This document shows positions 8,260-19,428 of a stretch of 64,000 nt of DNA, piece by piece. Where the stretch lies: NCBI RefSeq assembly GCF_029541745.1, contig NZ_CP089746.1, positions 2,728,001-2,792,000 on the forward strand, given 5' to 3'. The translations under genes were made by a program, and so were the position numbers. The notes under the pieces are model-generated. The model did not search any database. It saw nothing but the letters and a program-made list of their open reading frames with translations, and had not been told where the DNA came from. Source of the DNA: Streptomyces sp. LX-29 (lineage in GTDB: Bacteria; Actinomycetota; Actinomycetes; Streptomycetales; Streptomycetaceae). Numbering within the stretch: the stretch's first letter is position 1; every line of letters begins with the position of its first letter.

Positions 8260-9597
8260 ATGGCGGCTGAGGCGGACGGCACCCTGCGGCGCGTCCTCCG
8301 CTTCCGCGATCTGGTCGTCTACGGCCTGCTCTTCATCGCCCCCATGGCCCCCGTCGGCGTGTTCGGCACGCTCGACGCGACGTCGCACGGCGCGGTGGCG
8401 CTGGTGTACGTCGTCGCGACGGTGGCGATGGCCTTCACCGCCTACTCGTACGCCCAGATGGTGCGGGTCGCGCCGGTCGCCGGATCGGTGTTCACCTACG
8501 CCCGGCTCGGGCTCGGCGAGAGCGCGGGCTTCGTCGCCGGCTGGATGGCGCTGCTGGACTACCTGCTGATCCCGGCCGTCGCGTATCTCTTCTCCGGGAT
8601 CGCGATGGAGGCGCTGGTGCCGGCGGTGGACCGCTGGGTGTGGACCGCCATCGCCGTGGTGATCACCACCGGGCTGAACCTGTGGGGGGTGCGGGCCGCC
8701 GCGCTCGCCGGCCTCCTGGTGCTCGCCATGGAGATCGCGGTGCTGATCGTCTTCGTCTCGGCCGCCGTGGTGCAGCTGGCCGCGCACGGCGCGCGCCGCG
8801 ACTGGGTGTCCCCCTTCACCGGCCAGGGCCCGTTCTCCGCCTCCGCGGTGCTCGCCGCGGTCTCGGTCGCGGTCCTCTCCTACCTCGGCTTCGACGCGAT
8901 CGCCTCCTTCGCGGAGGAGACCACCAGCACCGCATGGGTGGCGCGGGCCGTGCTGACCTGCCTGGTGGTGGCGGGCCTGCTCTTCGTCGTCCAGACCTAT
9001 CTGGCCGCCCTGCTCGCGCCGATGTCCGCCGCCGAGCTGGCCGCGGAGCCGGCGCGGCAGGGCTCCGCCTTCTACGACACGGTCGACGCCGCGGTGGGGT
9101 CCTGGCTGCACGACCTGGTGGCCTTCAGCAAGGCGGTGGGCGCCGCGTTCGCCGCGCTGGCGGGGCAGGCGGCGGCCGGCCGGCTGCTGTTCGCGATGGG
9201 CCGCGACCGGCGGCTGCCGCCCGTCCTGGCCGAGGTCGGCGGGCGCAGCGGGGTGCCGGCGCGGGCCCTGGTGGTGGCGGCGCTGGTCACGCTCGTGGCG
9301 GCGGTCTGGGCCGCCCGGAGCGACGAGGGCCTGGTACGGCTGGTGTCCATCGTCGCCATCGGCGCGCTGTCCGCCTTCACCCTGCTGCACGCCTCCGTGA
9401 TCGGCTGGTTCTGGGTCCGCCGCCACGCCGACCACCCGCACGTGGTGCGCCATGTGGTGGTGCCGCTGCTGGGCATGGGGGTGACCGTGGCGGTCATGGT
9501 CGAGGCGTCGGGGGTGGCGCAGGCGGTGGGCGCGGTGTGGCTGGCGGTGGGCCTGGTGGTGCTCCTGGCGGAGTTCCGGCGGGGCACGACGGGGTGA
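8260..9597 (+). CDS. APC-family amino acid/amine permease
   Basis: 445 residues with about 12 hydrophobic segments, the APC fold length. The N-terminus [23 protein letters not shown] is the typical TM1 with an unwound glycine-rich centre. The conserved [13 protein letters not shown] segment sits in TM6, and [15 protein letters not shown] is the loop after TM8. It imports an amino acid or amine by proton or sodium symport; the substrate cannot be told. The ATG at 8260 has GGGAGG 8 nt upstream. Longer upstream frames have no coding support. Confidence 0.88.
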   Translation: MAAEADGTLRRVLRFRDLVVYGLLFIAPMAPVGVFGTLDATSHGAVALVYVVATVAMAFTAYSYAQMVRVAPVAGSVFTYARLGLGESAGFVAGWMALLDYLLIPAVAYLFSGIAMEALVPAVDRWVWTAIAVVITTGLNLWGVRAAALAGLLVLAMEIAVLIVFVSAAVVQLAAHGARRDWVSPFTGQGPFSASAVLAAVSVAVLSYLGFDAIASFAEETTSTAWVARAVLTCLVVAGLLFVVQTYLAALLAPMSAAELAAEPARQGSAFYDTVDAAVGSWLHDLVAFSKAVGAAFAALAGQAAAGRLLFAMGRDRRLPPVLAEVGGRSGVPARALVVAALVTLVAAVWAARSDEGLVRLVSIVAIGALSAFTLLHASVIGWFWVRRHADHPHVVRHVVVPLLGMGVTVAVMVEASGVAQAVGAVWLAVGLVVLLAEFRRGTTG

Positions 9598-10044
9598 GCC
9601 ATCGGCCCCGACGGCCCGATGTGCCCGGCGGTCTGGCGGCCCCGACCCGACGGTCTGGGCCACGGCCCGACGGTCTGGGCCACGGCCCGACGATCTGGCG
9701 GTCCCGGCCCGCTGGCGGCCATGGTGACCACGGTGGCCCCGCCCCCACCGGGCTGGCGACCCTGGGCCCCCGGTGACCCTGGGGCCCCACCTGCCTGGCG
9801 CCCACGGCTGTCCGGACGTCCCGGGCCCCCACGGCCCGGGACCCACGGCCCGGGACCCACGCCCGGCGGCCCCGGCGGCCCTGACCCGACGGTCTGGCGG
9901 CCACGGCGGCCCTGATGGCCCCGGTGGCCCGGGAACCACCGCCCGGACCCACGGCCCGGCAGCCCCGGCGGCCCCGGCGGTCCCGACCGGCAGGAAGCCG
10001 GGAAGCCGCCCGGGTCCACCGCCGCGCGGGCTACGCTCAGCCGC
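9598..10044. repeat. 447-nt low-complexity intergenic block of GGTCTGG/CCCGG repeats
   Basis: No supported gene. The block is built from degenerate repeats: CCCGACGGTCTGGGCCACGG occurs twice in tandem at about 9647-9686, with looser copies (GGTCTGGCGGCC, GGGACCCACGGCCC) up to about 10000. Both strands show long open frames with collagen-like Gly-Pro-Arg translations, expected when stop codons are excluded by composition. It ends at the leaderless-type promoter of xseA (TACGCT at 10032-10037). Confidence 0.6.
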
Positions 10045-11265
10045 ATGGCCGTGCACACCTCCTCCGACACCCCCATCCCCGTAGGCGAGGTCTCCCGTCT
10101 GATCGGCGGCTGGATCGACCGCCTCGGCGCGGTGTGGGTCGAGGGGCAGATCACGCAGCTTTCCCGGCGTCCCGGCGCCGGGGTGGTGTTCCTGACGCTG
10201 CGCGACCCCAGCTATGACATCTCCCTCTCGGTGACCTGTTTCCGCTCGGTCTTCGACCGGGTCGCGGACGTGGTCTCCGAGGGCGCCCGCGTCGTGGTGC
10301 ACGCCAAGCCGGAGTGGTACGCCCCGCGCGGGCAGCTGTCGCTGCGGGCGGCGGAGATCCGGCCGGTCGGGGTGGGCGAGCTGCTGGCGCGGCTGGAGCA
10401 GCTGAAGAAGTCGCTGGCGGCGGAGGGGCTCTTCGACGCCGAGCGCAAGCGCCCGCTGCCCTTCCTGCCGCAGCTGGTCGGGCTGGTCTGCGGCCGTGCC
10501 TCGGCCGCCGAGCGGGACGTGCTGGAGAACGCCCGACTGCGCTGGCCCGCCGTGCGGTTCGAGGTGCGCAACGTCCCCGTGCAGGGCGTGCACGCGGTGC
10601 CCCGGGTGGTGGAGGCGGTCCGCGAGCTGGACGCCCACCCGGAGGTCGACGTGATCGTCGTGGCGCGGGGCGGCGGCAGCGTGGAGGACCTGCTGCCGTT
10701 CTCCGACGAGCAGTTGGTGCGGACGGTGGCCGCCTGCCGTACGCCGGTGGTGTCCGCGATCGGGCATGAGCCGGACTCGCCGCTGCTCGACCTGGTCGCG
10801 GACCTGCGGGCGTCCACGCCGACGGACGCGGCGAAGAAGGTCGTGCCGGACGTGGGCGAGGAGCTGTCCCGGATCCAGCAGCTTCGCGAGCGCGCGCTGC
10901 GCTCGGTCACCGGCTTCCTGGACCGCGAGGAGCGGGGCCTGTCGGCGGCGCTGGCCCGGCCGTCGATACAGCGCCCGCACCGGATGGTGGACGAGCGCGC
11001 GGAGCAGGTGGCGGCGTTGCTCGACCGCGGCCGCCGCACCCTGGGCCACCTCCTGGACCGCGCCGACTCGGAGCTGGCGCACACCCACGCCCGCGTGGTG
11101 GCGCTCTCCCCCGCCGCCACCCTGCGCCGCGGCTACGCGGTGCTCCAGCACGCCGACGGTTCGGTGGTCCGTGCGGCGGACGAGGTGACCGCCGAGGAGG
11201 CGCTGCGCGCGCGCGTCGCCGAGGGTGAGTTCACGGTCCGCGTCGCGGACCGCGACCCCGCATAG
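10045..11265 (+). CDS. xseA: Exodeoxyribonuclease VII large subunit
   Basis: 406 residues. It is the catalytic subunit of the XseA-XseB nuclease that degrades single-stranded DNA in repair. An N-terminal OB fold ([23 protein letters not shown], about residues 13-35) precedes the nuclease core with [30 protein letters not shown] and [15 protein letters not shown] coiled-coil that binds small subunits follows. The ATG lies 7 nt after a TACGCT -10-like box with no ribosome-binding site, suggesting leaderless expression. xseB follows 10 nt after the stop. Confidence 0.95.
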   Translation: MAVHTSSDTPIPVGEVSRLIGGWIDRLGAVWVEGQITQLSRRPGAGVVFLTLRDPSYDISLSVTCFRSVFDRVADVVSEGARVVVHAKPEWYAPRGQLSLRAAEIRPVGVGELLARLEQLKKSLAAEGLFDAERKRPLPFLPQLVGLVCGRASAAERDVLENARLRWPAVRFEVRNVPVQGVHAVPRVVEAVRELDAHPEVDVIVVARGGGSVEDLLPFSDEQLVRTVAACRTPVVSAIGHEPDSPLLDLVADLRASTPTDAAKKVVPDVGEELSRIQQLRERALRSVTGFLDREERGLSAALARPSIQRPHRMVDERAEQVAALLDRGRRTLGHLLDRADSELAHTHARVVALSPAATLRRGYAVLQHADGSVVRAADEVTAEEALRARVAEGEFTVRVADRDPA

Positions 11266-11275
11266 GGTGGGGCGC

Positions 11276-11539
11276 ATGGCGACAACGGACGAGATGGCGG
11301 GCGAGTCCGCTCTCGGATACGAGCAGGCACGGGACGAGCTGGTCGAGGTCGTGCGCCGACTGGAGGCGGGCGGGACCACGCTGGAGGAGTCGCTCGCCCT
11401 GTGGGAGCGCGGCGAGGAGCTGGCGCGCGTCTGCCGGCGCTGGCTGGACGGCGCTCGGGCGCGACTGGACGCGGCGCTGGCGGGACAGCACGCCGCCGAG
11501 GGGGACGGCGAAGTGGACCGCGAGGGCTGCGAGGAGTAG
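11276..11539 (+). CDS. xseB: Exodeoxyribonuclease VII small subunit
   Basis: 87 residues, normal for the family. The sequence [37 protein letters not shown] (cited as a landmark at about residues 13-50) forms the two-helix XseB fold that decorates the XseA coiled-coil. The start ATG is preceded by GGGTGGGG. It is co-transcribed with xseA. The acidic tail ([13 protein letters not shown]) is variable in the family. Confidence 0.93.
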   Translation: MATTDEMAGESALGYEQARDELVEVVRRLEAGGTTLEESLALWERGEELARVCRRWLDGARARLDAALAGQHAAEGDGEVDREGCEE

Positions 11540-11731
11540 CCGCCGGGCGGGCCGGGAGCCACCGCACACCGTACGGAGCGCCCGAACGGAACCCGGTAGA
11601 CCCGAACCCGGTCGCGCGGGGCGAGAAGCCGGGGCCCGCGTACGAGTCGAGGGGTGAGCCCCCGACCACTCAGCCCAGGCAGGGCCGACGAGACGGCGAG
11701 GAGCTGTGAGGTTGCCCACCCAGCCGTCGAT

Positions 11732-11761
11732 TTAGTTGAAAGTTAATACATGGCGAGCCAT
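11732..11761 (+). promoter_or_regulatory. Candidate operator upstream of the nitroreductase gene
   Basis: An AT-rich stretch with TTAGTTGAAAGTTAAT followed by a perfect palindrome ATGGC-GA-GCCAT (11750-11761), 38 nt before the start codon. AT-rich boxes like this are rare in the window and suggest a regulator binding site overlapping the promoter. The regulator is unknown. Confidence 0.4.
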
Positions 11762-11799
11762 AGTGGTTCTACGTTCAACCACACCCCCGGGAGCGCCCC

Positions 11800-12390
11800 A
11801 TGTCCCTCACCCTCGACGCCGCCGCCCAGGACCTGCTCTTCCGCGAGGCCCGCACCGCCAACACGTTCACCGACGAGCCGGTGACCGAGGAGCAGATGCA
11901 GGCGGTCTACGACCTGGTGAAGTACGGCCCCACCGCCTTCAACCAGACGCCGCTGCGCATCGTGCTGGTCCGCTCCGCCGAGGCCCGTGAGCGCCTCGTC
12001 GGGCACATGGCCGAGGGCAACCAGGCCAAGACCCGGACCGCGCCGCTGGTGGCCATCCTGGCCGCGGACAACGAGTTCCACCACGAGCTCCCGGAGCTCT
12101 TCCCGCACTTCCCGCAGGCCAAGGACGTCTTCTTCACCGAGCGCGCCGCCCGTGAGCGGGCCGCCGGGCTCAACGCCTCGCTCCAGGCCGGCTACTTCAT
12201 CCTCGGCATCCGCGCGGCCGGTCTCGCCGCCGGCCCGATGACCGGCTTCGACGCCGAGGGGGTGCGGAAGGAGTTCCTGGACGACGACCACACCCCGCTG
12301 ATGGTCGTCAACATCGGCAAGCCGGGCGAGAACGCCTGGCACCCGCGCTCCCCGCGGCTGGCGTACGACCAGGTCGTCACCACCGTCTGA
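11800..12390 (+). CDS. Malonic semialdehyde reductase-like nitroreductase (RutE/HadB family)
   Basis: 196 residues, the typical length of the RutE-like branch of the FMN nitroreductase superfamily. Landmarks are [15 protein letters not shown] near the N-terminus, [14 protein letters not shown] (the FMN-binding N-terminal motif), and [29 protein letters not shown]. Family members are NAD(P)H-dependent flavoproteins; RutE reduces malonic semialdehyde in pyrimidine breakdown, but no rut genes are nearby, so the substrate is open. GGGAGCGCCCC precedes the ATG. A candidate operator lies upstream. Confidence 0.88.
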   Translation: MSLTLDAAAQDLLFREARTANTFTDEPVTEEQMQAVYDLVKYGPTAFNQTPLRIVLVRSAEARERLVGHMAEGNQAKTRTAPLVAILAADNEFHHELPELFPHFPQAKDVFFTERAARERAAGLNASLQAGYFILGIRAAGLAAGPMTGFDAEGVRKEFLDDDHTPLMVVNIGKPGENAWHPRSPRLAYDQVVTTV

Positions 12391-12469
12391 GCACCCCGAG
12401 CGACCCCGCTCCCCCCGGCGGGGTCATCCCGGGCCCCCATCCCCCCGTGGGGCCCGACGGCCGCCGCGC

Positions 12470-13027
12470 TCAGCCCTTACGGGCGTCCAGCGCGGCGGCC
12501 ATCTTCGTGAGCTGGGCGAACGACGCCGTGCCGGTGACCACCGTGGTCACGCCCTTGCCCTCGCGCACCAGCGCGTCGTACTTCGGCCCCTCGTAGCGCT
12601 GCCAGGTCTCCCCGGCGATCTTCTCGGTCTTCTCGGTCTTGCGGGCGGACTGCGTGACCTCGTCGACGAACGGCCCCGGGCGGCCGTCGCTCTGCTCGAT
12701 CGCGACGTACTCGCGGTCCGGGTCGAGGAAGCCCAGGTGCCAGACGGCGCCGACGTCGCTCTGCGGGGTGTAGCGCACCGAGGTGGCCCGCCAGCCCTTG
12801 GGCAGGGCGCCGTCCTTCGGGGCCGCCACCGGGTAGGACGCCGCGCGTCGGACCGTCTTCAGGTCCACCTCGTAGTCGACCGTCTTGATCGGGTCGTTGT
12901 TCTCGTCGTGCGGGACGCCGAAGACGTAGATGCCCGCCGCCGCCAGGCTGCTCACCGACAACGAGAGCACCATGTTCCGCACCGACTGCTTGCCACGCAT
13001 ACCTGCCATCCGCCTATCGTCCCCCAT
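12470..13027 (-). CDS. DUF4245-type membrane-anchored protein
   Basis: 185 residues (179 or 176 if a later in-frame ATG is used). A single transmembrane anchor lies near the N-terminus ([21 protein letters not shown]). An extracytoplasmic domain follows with [17 protein letters not shown] and [22 protein letters not shown], the pattern of the actinobacterial DUF4245 family. Function is unknown. It is divergent from glpX with about 160 nt between starts, an arrangement common in Streptomyces. Confidence 0.85.
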   Translation of the reverse strand: MGDDRRMAGMRGKQSVRNMVLSLSVSSLAAAGIYVFGVPHDENNDPIKTVDYEVDLKTVRRAASYPVAAPKDGALPKGWRATSVRYTPQSDVGAVWHLGFLDPDREYVAIEQSDGRPGPFVDEVTQSARKTEKTEKIAGETWQRYEGPKYDALVREGKGVTTVVTGTASFAQLTKMAAALDARKG

Positions 13028-13189
13028 ACCGGGTCGGAGCCGGACGACACCCCCCGCCCCCGCTCTGACCTCGGCCTTCCCGGAGCGTTAACACTGCTCA
13101 TGCGTGGGGCGCTCTGCTCACATTCGCAATCAACGGATAAAGTCATGAGCACCCTCACCGGCCGTCGCCGTACAGAAAGGTGCGCTCCG

Positions 13190-14221
13190 ATGTCCGAGCA
13201 CCATCTTCCGTCCCAGCTCGAAGTCAGCCCCGAGGCTCCCGACCGCAACCTCGCTCTCGAGCTGGTGCGGGTGACCGAGGCCGGCGCCATGGCCTCCGGG
13301 CGCTGGGTGGGGCGCGGCGACAAGAACGGCGCCGACGGCGCCGCCGTCAAGGCCATGCGCGCCCTGATCCACACCGTCTCCATGAACGGCGTCGTGGTGA
13401 TCGGCGAGGGCGAGAAGGACAACGCCCCCATGCTCTACAACGGCGAGCGCGTGGGCGACGGGACCGGCCCCGAGTGCGATGTGGCCGTGGACCCGGTCGA
13501 CGGCACCACCCTCACCGCCAAGGGCATGGCCAACGCCGTCTCCGTGATGGCCGTCGCCGAGCGCGGCTCGATGTTCGACCCGTCCGCGGTCTTCTACATG
13601 GACAAGCTCGTCACCGGCCCCGAGGCCGCCGAGTTCGTCGACATCACCGCGCCGGTGGACGTGAACATCCGCCGCGTCGCCAAGGCGAAGAACTCCAGCC
13701 CCGAGGACGTCACCGTCGTCATCCTGGACCGCCCCCGCCACGAGGGCATCGTCAAGGAGATCCGGGAGACCGGCGCCCGCATCAAGTTCATCTCGGACGG
13801 CGACGTGGCCGGCGCGATCATGGCGGCCCGCGAGGGCACGGGCGTGGACCTGCTGATGGGCATCGGGGGCACCCCCGAGGGCATCATCGCGGCCTGCGCG
13901 ATCAAGTGCCTGGGCGGCACCATCCAGGGCCGGCTGTGGCCCAAGGACGACGCCGAGCGGCAGCGCGCCCTGGACGCGGGCCACGACCTGGACCGGGTGC
14001 TGTCCACCGACGACCTGGTCCGCGGCGACAACGTCTTCTTCGTCGCCACCGGCATCACCGACGGCGAGCTGCTGCGCGGGGTGCGCTACCGCTCGGAGAC
14101 CGCCACCACGCAGTCGCTGGTCATGCGCTCCAAGTCCGGCACCATCCGGCAGATCGACTCCACGCACCGGCTGTCCAAGCTGCGCGCCTACTCGTCGGTC
14201 GACTTCGAGCGCGCGCGCTGA
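13190..14221 (+). CDS. glpX: Class II fructose-1,6-bisphosphatase
   Basis: 343 residues. It hydrolyses fructose-1,6-bisphosphate to fructose-6-phosphate in gluconeogenesis. Metal-binding and catalytic motifs of the lithium-sensitive phosphatase fold are clear: [24 protein letters not shown] and [13 protein letters not shown]. The ATG at 13190 ([12 protein letters not shown]) has AGAAAGG 9 nt upstream; an in-frame ATG at 13145 would add 15 unlikely residues. A strong bidirectional hairpin lies about 255 nt downstream. Confidence 0.95.
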   Translation: MSEHHLPSQLEVSPEAPDRNLALELVRVTEAGAMASGRWVGRGDKNGADGAAVKAMRALIHTVSMNGVVVIGEGEKDNAPMLYNGERVGDGTGPECDVAVDPVDGTTLTAKGMANAVSVMAVAERGSMFDPSAVFYMDKLVTGPEAAEFVDITAPVDVNIRRVAKAKNSSPEDVTVVILDRPRHEGIVKEIRETGARIKFISDGDVAGAIMAAREGTGVDLLMGIGGTPEGIIAACAIKCLGGTIQGRLWPKDDAERQRALDAGHDLDRVLSTDDLVRGDNVFFVATGITDGELLRGVRYRSETATTQSLVMRSKSGTIRQIDSTHRLSKLRAYSSVDFERAR

Positions 14222-14475
14222 CCGCGGGCGCCGGCCGACGGCGCTACGGGAGACCCGGCGCCGTACGAGCGGCGCTCCGGCGGCCGTCGAACCCCTGTGG
14301 TCGTTCGACGCCGCCGGACTCCGCCGTCGGGGCGCTCGCCGTCGCGGCGCTCGCCCTCGCGGCGGGATAGAGCGGGACAGACCCGGACCCGCGCCGGTCG
14401 CGGCGCATCACAGGCGTGGCGGCCCGCCGCCGGCGGGGCGGGGTGCCATAAGCGCGGGGCGTTGCCGAAAACACG
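14222..14475. other. Intergenic region after glpX
   Basis: About 255 nt of very GC-rich DNA with repeated GGCGCTCGCC-type runs and no supported gene, promoter or RNA. It is probably 3' untranslated sequence leading to the hairpin that follows. Confidence 0.4.
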
Positions 14476-14515
14476 TCGGGCCGGGTCCCGCGGTCAGGGG
14501 CGGGACCCGGCCCGA
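14476..14515. terminator. Bidirectional terminator between glpX and the wbl gene
   Basis: Perfect 15-bp stem (TCGGGCCGGGTCCCG / CGGGACCCGGCCCGA) with a 10-nt loop. It lies 16 nt after the stop of the minus-strand wbl gene and downstream of glpX, so it can serve both. Confidence 0.75.
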
Positions 14516-14531
14516 TGCCTCTTCGGCTCGG

Positions 14532-14888
14532 TCACCCGGCGGCGGCGATCCGCACCGCGCGCTGCAACTCCGCCTCGCGCCGGCGGCGGCGGGCCAGGAC
14601 GACGCGGCGCTCCGCCGCGGTCAACCCGCCCCACACCCCGTACGGCTCGGGCTGCAGCAGTGCGTGCTCCCGGCACTCGACCATGACCGGGCAACGGGCA
14701 CATACGCGCTTCGCGGCTTCTTCCCGCGACAGCCGGGCGGCGGTTGGCTCCTTCGAGGGAGCGAAGAAGAGCCCGGCTTCGTCCCGGCGGCACACCGCCT
14801 CTGAGTGCCAGGGGCCGGCCTGGTCCCGAGCGGGGATGCGCTGCGGGGGCAGTGCGGCGTCCTGCAGGGGCTGATGCGGTTGCAGCAC
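14532..14888 (-). CDS. wblI: WhiB-family iron-sulfur transcriptional regulator
   Basis: 118 residues. Four cluster cysteines are at C33, C63, C66 and C72 (VCRRDE...RVCARCPVMVECREHA), then the G(V/I)WGG turn (YGVWGG) and a basic helix ARRRRREAELQRA. WhiB-like proteins bind a [4Fe-4S] cluster, associate with the principal sigma factor and control development, antibiotic production or redox responses. The start is GTG with AGGAG 6 nt upstream. The symbol is proposed from its position beside glpX, as I recall for S. coelicolor wblI (SCO5046), not from alignment. Confidence 0.9.
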   Translation of the reverse strand: MLQPHQPLQDAALPPQRIPARDQAGPWHSEAVCRRDEAGLFFAPSKEPTAARLSREEAAKRVCARCPVMVECREHALLQPEPYGVWGGLTAAERRVVLARRRRREAELQRAVRIAAAG

Positions 14889-15150
14889 GGTCTACTCCTG
14901 ACGACGGCTCCGGTGGTCACCCTTGCCCGTCTCACGAGGTACGGCCCCCTGTGCACCCCCATCAGCCGTACGAGAGACGACGCACCAAGCCTTACCCGCT
15001 GTGCGCGTGCTTATGCACACCGTTGTCTTTCATGTGACCGCAGCTGTTCACGGCCACCCCTCACACCCCATGCGCGTCAGGTGTTACGCCGAGGCGGGGT
15101 TGCCAAACGGGCTCCGCTTCCTCTCGCCTCTCGGCGCGGACCCCTCCCGG

Positions 15151-15804
15151 TCACGCGCGGAGGTTCTTCAGCCGCCGGCCCGGGACGGGGCGGGTCTCGA
15201 CCCCGCCGAAGAGGGCGAAGCCGGTGACGACGATGACCGGCGCGGAGGGGTCCGGGGACTCGATGGTCTGGACGTCGAAGCCGCCGAAGACGCCGGTTCC
15301 GGTGCCACGGAGGGAGACGTTCTCCGGGATCCTGATCTCCACGCCACCGAAGACCGCGGTCGCGTTGATGACGATCTCCTGCTGCTCGAAGACCGCCTCG
15401 GTCAGATCGATCTCCACGCCGCCGAACAACGCGAACGCGTTGGTGCGACGCCTCACCCGCCACCGCCCCTTGCGCACCGCGGCGCCGAAGACGGCGACCA
15501 GGTTGTCGGCGGCGGTGGGGGAGTGCGAGGGCGGCCGCGGGGCGTGGGCGGCGCGCGGGACGGCCGTACCCGCCCTCGGGGGGAGATCCCCGACCAGCGG
15601 TTCCAGCTCGCCCCGGGTCTTGGCCCGGTAGGTGGCGTCGAGCCGCTCGGCGTGCTCCTCGGCGTCCAGCCGGCCCTCGGCGAGCGCCTCGCGGAGGATG
15701 TCGGCGACGCGGTCGCGGTCGGCGTCGGAGACACGGAGGTCGGCCTCCGCGAGGGGCGCGGCGGCGTCGGGCTTCGTCAGGGGCACCGGCTGCTTGTCGT
15801 CCAC
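15151..15804 (-). CDS. DUF1707 / LiaF-like domain protein
   Basis: 217 residues. The N-terminal DUF1707 (LRVSDADRDRVADILREALAEGRLDAEEHAERLD, landmark at about residues 23-56) is an SHOCT-like helical domain. It is followed by a linker and a C-terminal repeat region with four FGGVEI/FGGFDV units typical of the cell-wall-active antibiotic response (LiaF/DUF2154) beta-structure. Many actinobacterial DUF1707 proteins have lost the membrane segments, as here. It probably senses or adjusts the cell envelope; the role is unproven. The start is GTG with no clear ribosome-binding site. Confidence 0.85.
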   Translation of the reverse strand: MDDKQPVPLTKPDAAAPLAEADLRVSDADRDRVADILREALAEGRLDAEEHAERLDATYRAKTRGELEPLVGDLPPRAGTAVPRAAHAPRPPSHSPTAADNLVAVFGAAVRKGRWRVRRRTNAFALFGGVEIDLTEAVFEQQEIVINATAVFGGVEIRIPENVSLRGTGTGVFGGFDVQTIESPDPSAPVIVVTGFALFGGVETRPVPGRRLKNLRA

Positions 15805-15978
15805 GCGGCCAGCGTAGCGACACGCGATAGATCGCGTTAGCCCATTGCGCGGGGGCGGCGGGACCGGACCAACTGAGCCTTACCTCACAAGCTCCACCGC
15901 CGGCGCGCGTTCTACGCTGGTGGACGCGTTGTCGAAGGTGCCAGCGCGTAGCCGTCTGTCGAGTGAGGAATGGCCGCG

Positions 15979-17655
<1,677 letters not shown>

Positions 17656-17745
17656 CCGCCCCGCACCGGGGCCTCTCCCCGGTCACCGGCCCCCTCTGGA
17701 CGGGCCCACCCGCCCGTCCAGGGGGAAGCCGACGCCACGGCCCCG

Positions 17746-18372
17746 CTACCGCTTTCCGACCTCGCGCCTCAGGTCGTCGACGGTGTCCACGCCGGTGAGC
17801 CCCTCGCTGGAGACGGCGCGGATCCGCCCCTTGGACTCGACGGTGTAGAGCCCCTGTTCCGGGTTGATCAGGCCGTATGGAGCGTCGCGGTGCGCGGAGA
17901 GCAGCAGCGCGTACTCGGTACCGTCCTTCGCCAGGGTGGTGGTGTTGATCTCCCGGTAGGTGGTCTCCTTGATCGCACCTCCCAGCTGACTGACCTCGAT
18001 GGTGTCCCCTACCCTGACGTCCCCGGAGACGACCTTGGAGACCCGGACGGTGGAGACGGTGACGATCACCGGTTCCACCTGGCGCGCCTCCTCCTCCGAC
18101 AGTCCCGCCTGCGGGTTGGTCATCGGATCACCCGAGGTCGAGACCTTCGGCCACGACTTCTCCACCCGAGAGCGCACGACCTTCCCGGTGACGATCGCGT
18201 CGGCCTCGTCGACGGCCTCGCCGAGCGACCGGTAGGCCGGGTAGTCGGCCTCGTAGGTCACCGTGTCCGTCGCCTTCGGCGCGTCGTCGCCCGATGTCGA
18301 GTAGACGGCTGCGGTGACTGCCAGGAGCAGCGCCACCGCTCCGCCGCCGAGGACGTTCCGCCGCGCGCTCAC
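17746..18372 (-). CDS. Secreted or anchored hypothetical protein, 208 aa
   Basis: The N-terminus MSARRNVLGGGAVALLLAVTAAVYS is a signal peptide or anchor without a lipobox. The remaining about 180 residues look like a soluble beta-rich extracellular domain (DAIVTGKVVRSRVEKSW, VIVTVSTVRVSKVVSGDVRVGDTIEVSQLGG, YALLLSAHRDAPYGL). The 'GDTIEV..GG' stretch resembles domains in secreted actinobacterial proteins of unknown function. It overlaps the upstream metalloprotease gene by 4 nt (ATGA), so the two are co-translated; it could be a chaperone, inhibitor or partner of that protease. Confidence 0.7.
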   Translation of the reverse strand: MSARRNVLGGGAVALLLAVTAAVYSTSGDDAPKATDTVTYEADYPAYRSLGEAVDEADAIVTGKVVRSRVEKSWPKVSTSGDPMTNPQAGLSEEEARQVEPVIVTVSTVRVSKVVSGDVRVGDTIEVSQLGGAIKETTYREINTTTLAKDGTEYALLLSAHRDAPYGLINPEQGLYTVESKGRIRAVSSEGLTGVDTVDDLRREVGKR

Positions 18373-18965
18373 CCGTACATCCTCTTCACCTCGGCCACGT
18401 CGTAAGGCTGCGGCTTCTGAATTCTCACCCGGTCACGGCCGTGCTTCATCAAGGACGCTTTTCTCGTACGCGGGTTGTCCTTGAGATTCAGCGCGTGCCC
18501 CAGCTCATGGGTGGCGGTGCTGCGACTCCACTCCCGCATATGCGTGCCCGACTTTCGGGCGAGCTGATAGGAGTTGGCCTTGATCGTGAAATGCCGCCGG
18601 GACCCGCTGTTTTTCGACGTGTACAGCGCGAGCCAGCCCTCGTTCTCATAACTGCCCGCCGTGAACTTGTTGGGCGAGTCGGTGGTGCGTCGTATCTTCG
18701 CGCCGGCGCCGCTGGTGTGCCAGTTTGAACGCGCGGTGTCGAACTGCGCGGTCCACCAGCTGTTGACGCCGACGGTCTTGACGGTGAACGACCGGCTCGG
18801 CATACCGCAGCCACAGGAATCGGCCTCGGCGGTACCCGCTCCACCCAGAACCATCCCCATGACGAGAACGGTGCAGGAACCGGCCGCCAGCGCGGCGCGC
18901 CGGACCGCGTCGCGGACGTGGCGGCGCCTCACGGCCGTTCTTTCCCCCGTTTGTGTGTTGCCCAT
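18369..18965 (-). CDS. Secreted metzincin-like zinc metalloprotease
   Basis: 198 residues. A signal peptide ends near GTAEA-DS (residues 45-50). The mature part begins with a CGCG cysteine pair. The zinc motif is STATHELGHALNLKDN (His153, Glu154, His157, third ligand Asp163), followed by a plausible Met-turn (ASLMKH, Met173). The Asp as third ligand recalls Streptomyces small neutral proteases (snapalysin, M7; HExxHxxGxxD), but the usual glycine is Asn160. The start has GGGGGAGAG upstream. It is the middle gene of a three-gene secreted operon with a divergent LysR gene, the arrangement known for snapalysin loci. Confidence 0.8.
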   Translation of the reverse strand: MGNTQTGERTAVRRRHVRDAVRRAALAAGSCTVLVMGMVLGGAGTAEADSCGCGMPSRSFTVKTVGVNSWWTAQFDTARSNWHTSGAGAKIRRTTDSPNKFTAGSYENEGWLALYTSKNSGSRRHFTIKANSYQLARKSGTHMREWSRSTATHELGHALNLKDNPRTRKASLMKHGRDRVRIQKPQPYDVAEVKRMYG

Positions 18966-18990
18966 CTCTCCCCCTGCTTTTCACGCACGC

Positions 18991-19248
18991 TCAGTAGTAC
19001 AGATAAAGCGAGTAACCGCTGTACTTGTTCTTCTTGCAGTCCCACGGCACGCCGGCGGTGTGGCCGTCCGCGACGCACTTCGACTGGGACGCGTAGTAGC
19101 CCGCGTAGTGCCAACTCTTCAGGGCGATCGTCGACGCCGACGGCGCGGCGGGTGCGGCGCTCGCCGCGCCCGCCGTCGCGATTCCGGCACCGAAGAGCAG
19201 GGCCGCGGTCATCCCCACGGCGGCGACATTTCTTTTCACCTGAGACAC
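18991..19248 (-). CDS. Small secreted protein, 85 aa
   Basis: A clear signal peptide (MSQVKRNVAAVGMTAALLFGAGIATAGAASAAPAA, cited as residues 1-35) precedes a mature part of about 50 residues. This is rich in Tyr, Lys and Trp with two cysteines (SKCVADGHTAGVPWDCKKN) likely forming one disulfide, and ends YSGYSLYLYY. It is the promoter-proximal gene of the metalloprotease operon (25 nt gap). It may be an inhibitor, a substrate or a surface-active small protein. No family is recognised with certainty. Confidence 0.72.
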   Translation of the reverse strand: MSQVKRNVAAVGMTAALLFGAGIATAGAASAAPAAPSASTIALKSWHYAGYYASQSKCVADGHTAGVPWDCKKNKYSGYSLYLYY

Positions 19249-19428
19249 GGTTTCCCCTCGACAGGAAATAAAAGAATGTGTGTGCTGCGCCCCGATTCAG
19301 GAGCGCCACCACGCATCCTGGCCCATTCGGAAACCCATTCGGAAGGGCTCATTGATGTGAACGGAGACGCGATTGATAACCTCCCCTGCATGGGGGTGGA
19401 CGGCTGGCCGTCCAGACAGGGGGGAATC

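Noticed and set aside
9072..10154. Collagen-like minus-strand frame over the repeat block
   Set aside because: Gly-Pro-Arg runs follow directly from GC repeats, and half of the frame is antisense to the permease.
7189..11562. Very long minus-strand open frame extending ispH through the permease and xseA/xseB region
   Set aside because: It is the ispH frame read far upstream through GC-rich DNA with few stops. The upstream translation is Arg/Gly/His-rich and lies antisense to clear genes.
13145..13190. Upstream ATG for glpX
   Set aside because: The ATG at 13190 has the better-spaced AGAAAGG and matches the usual protein start.
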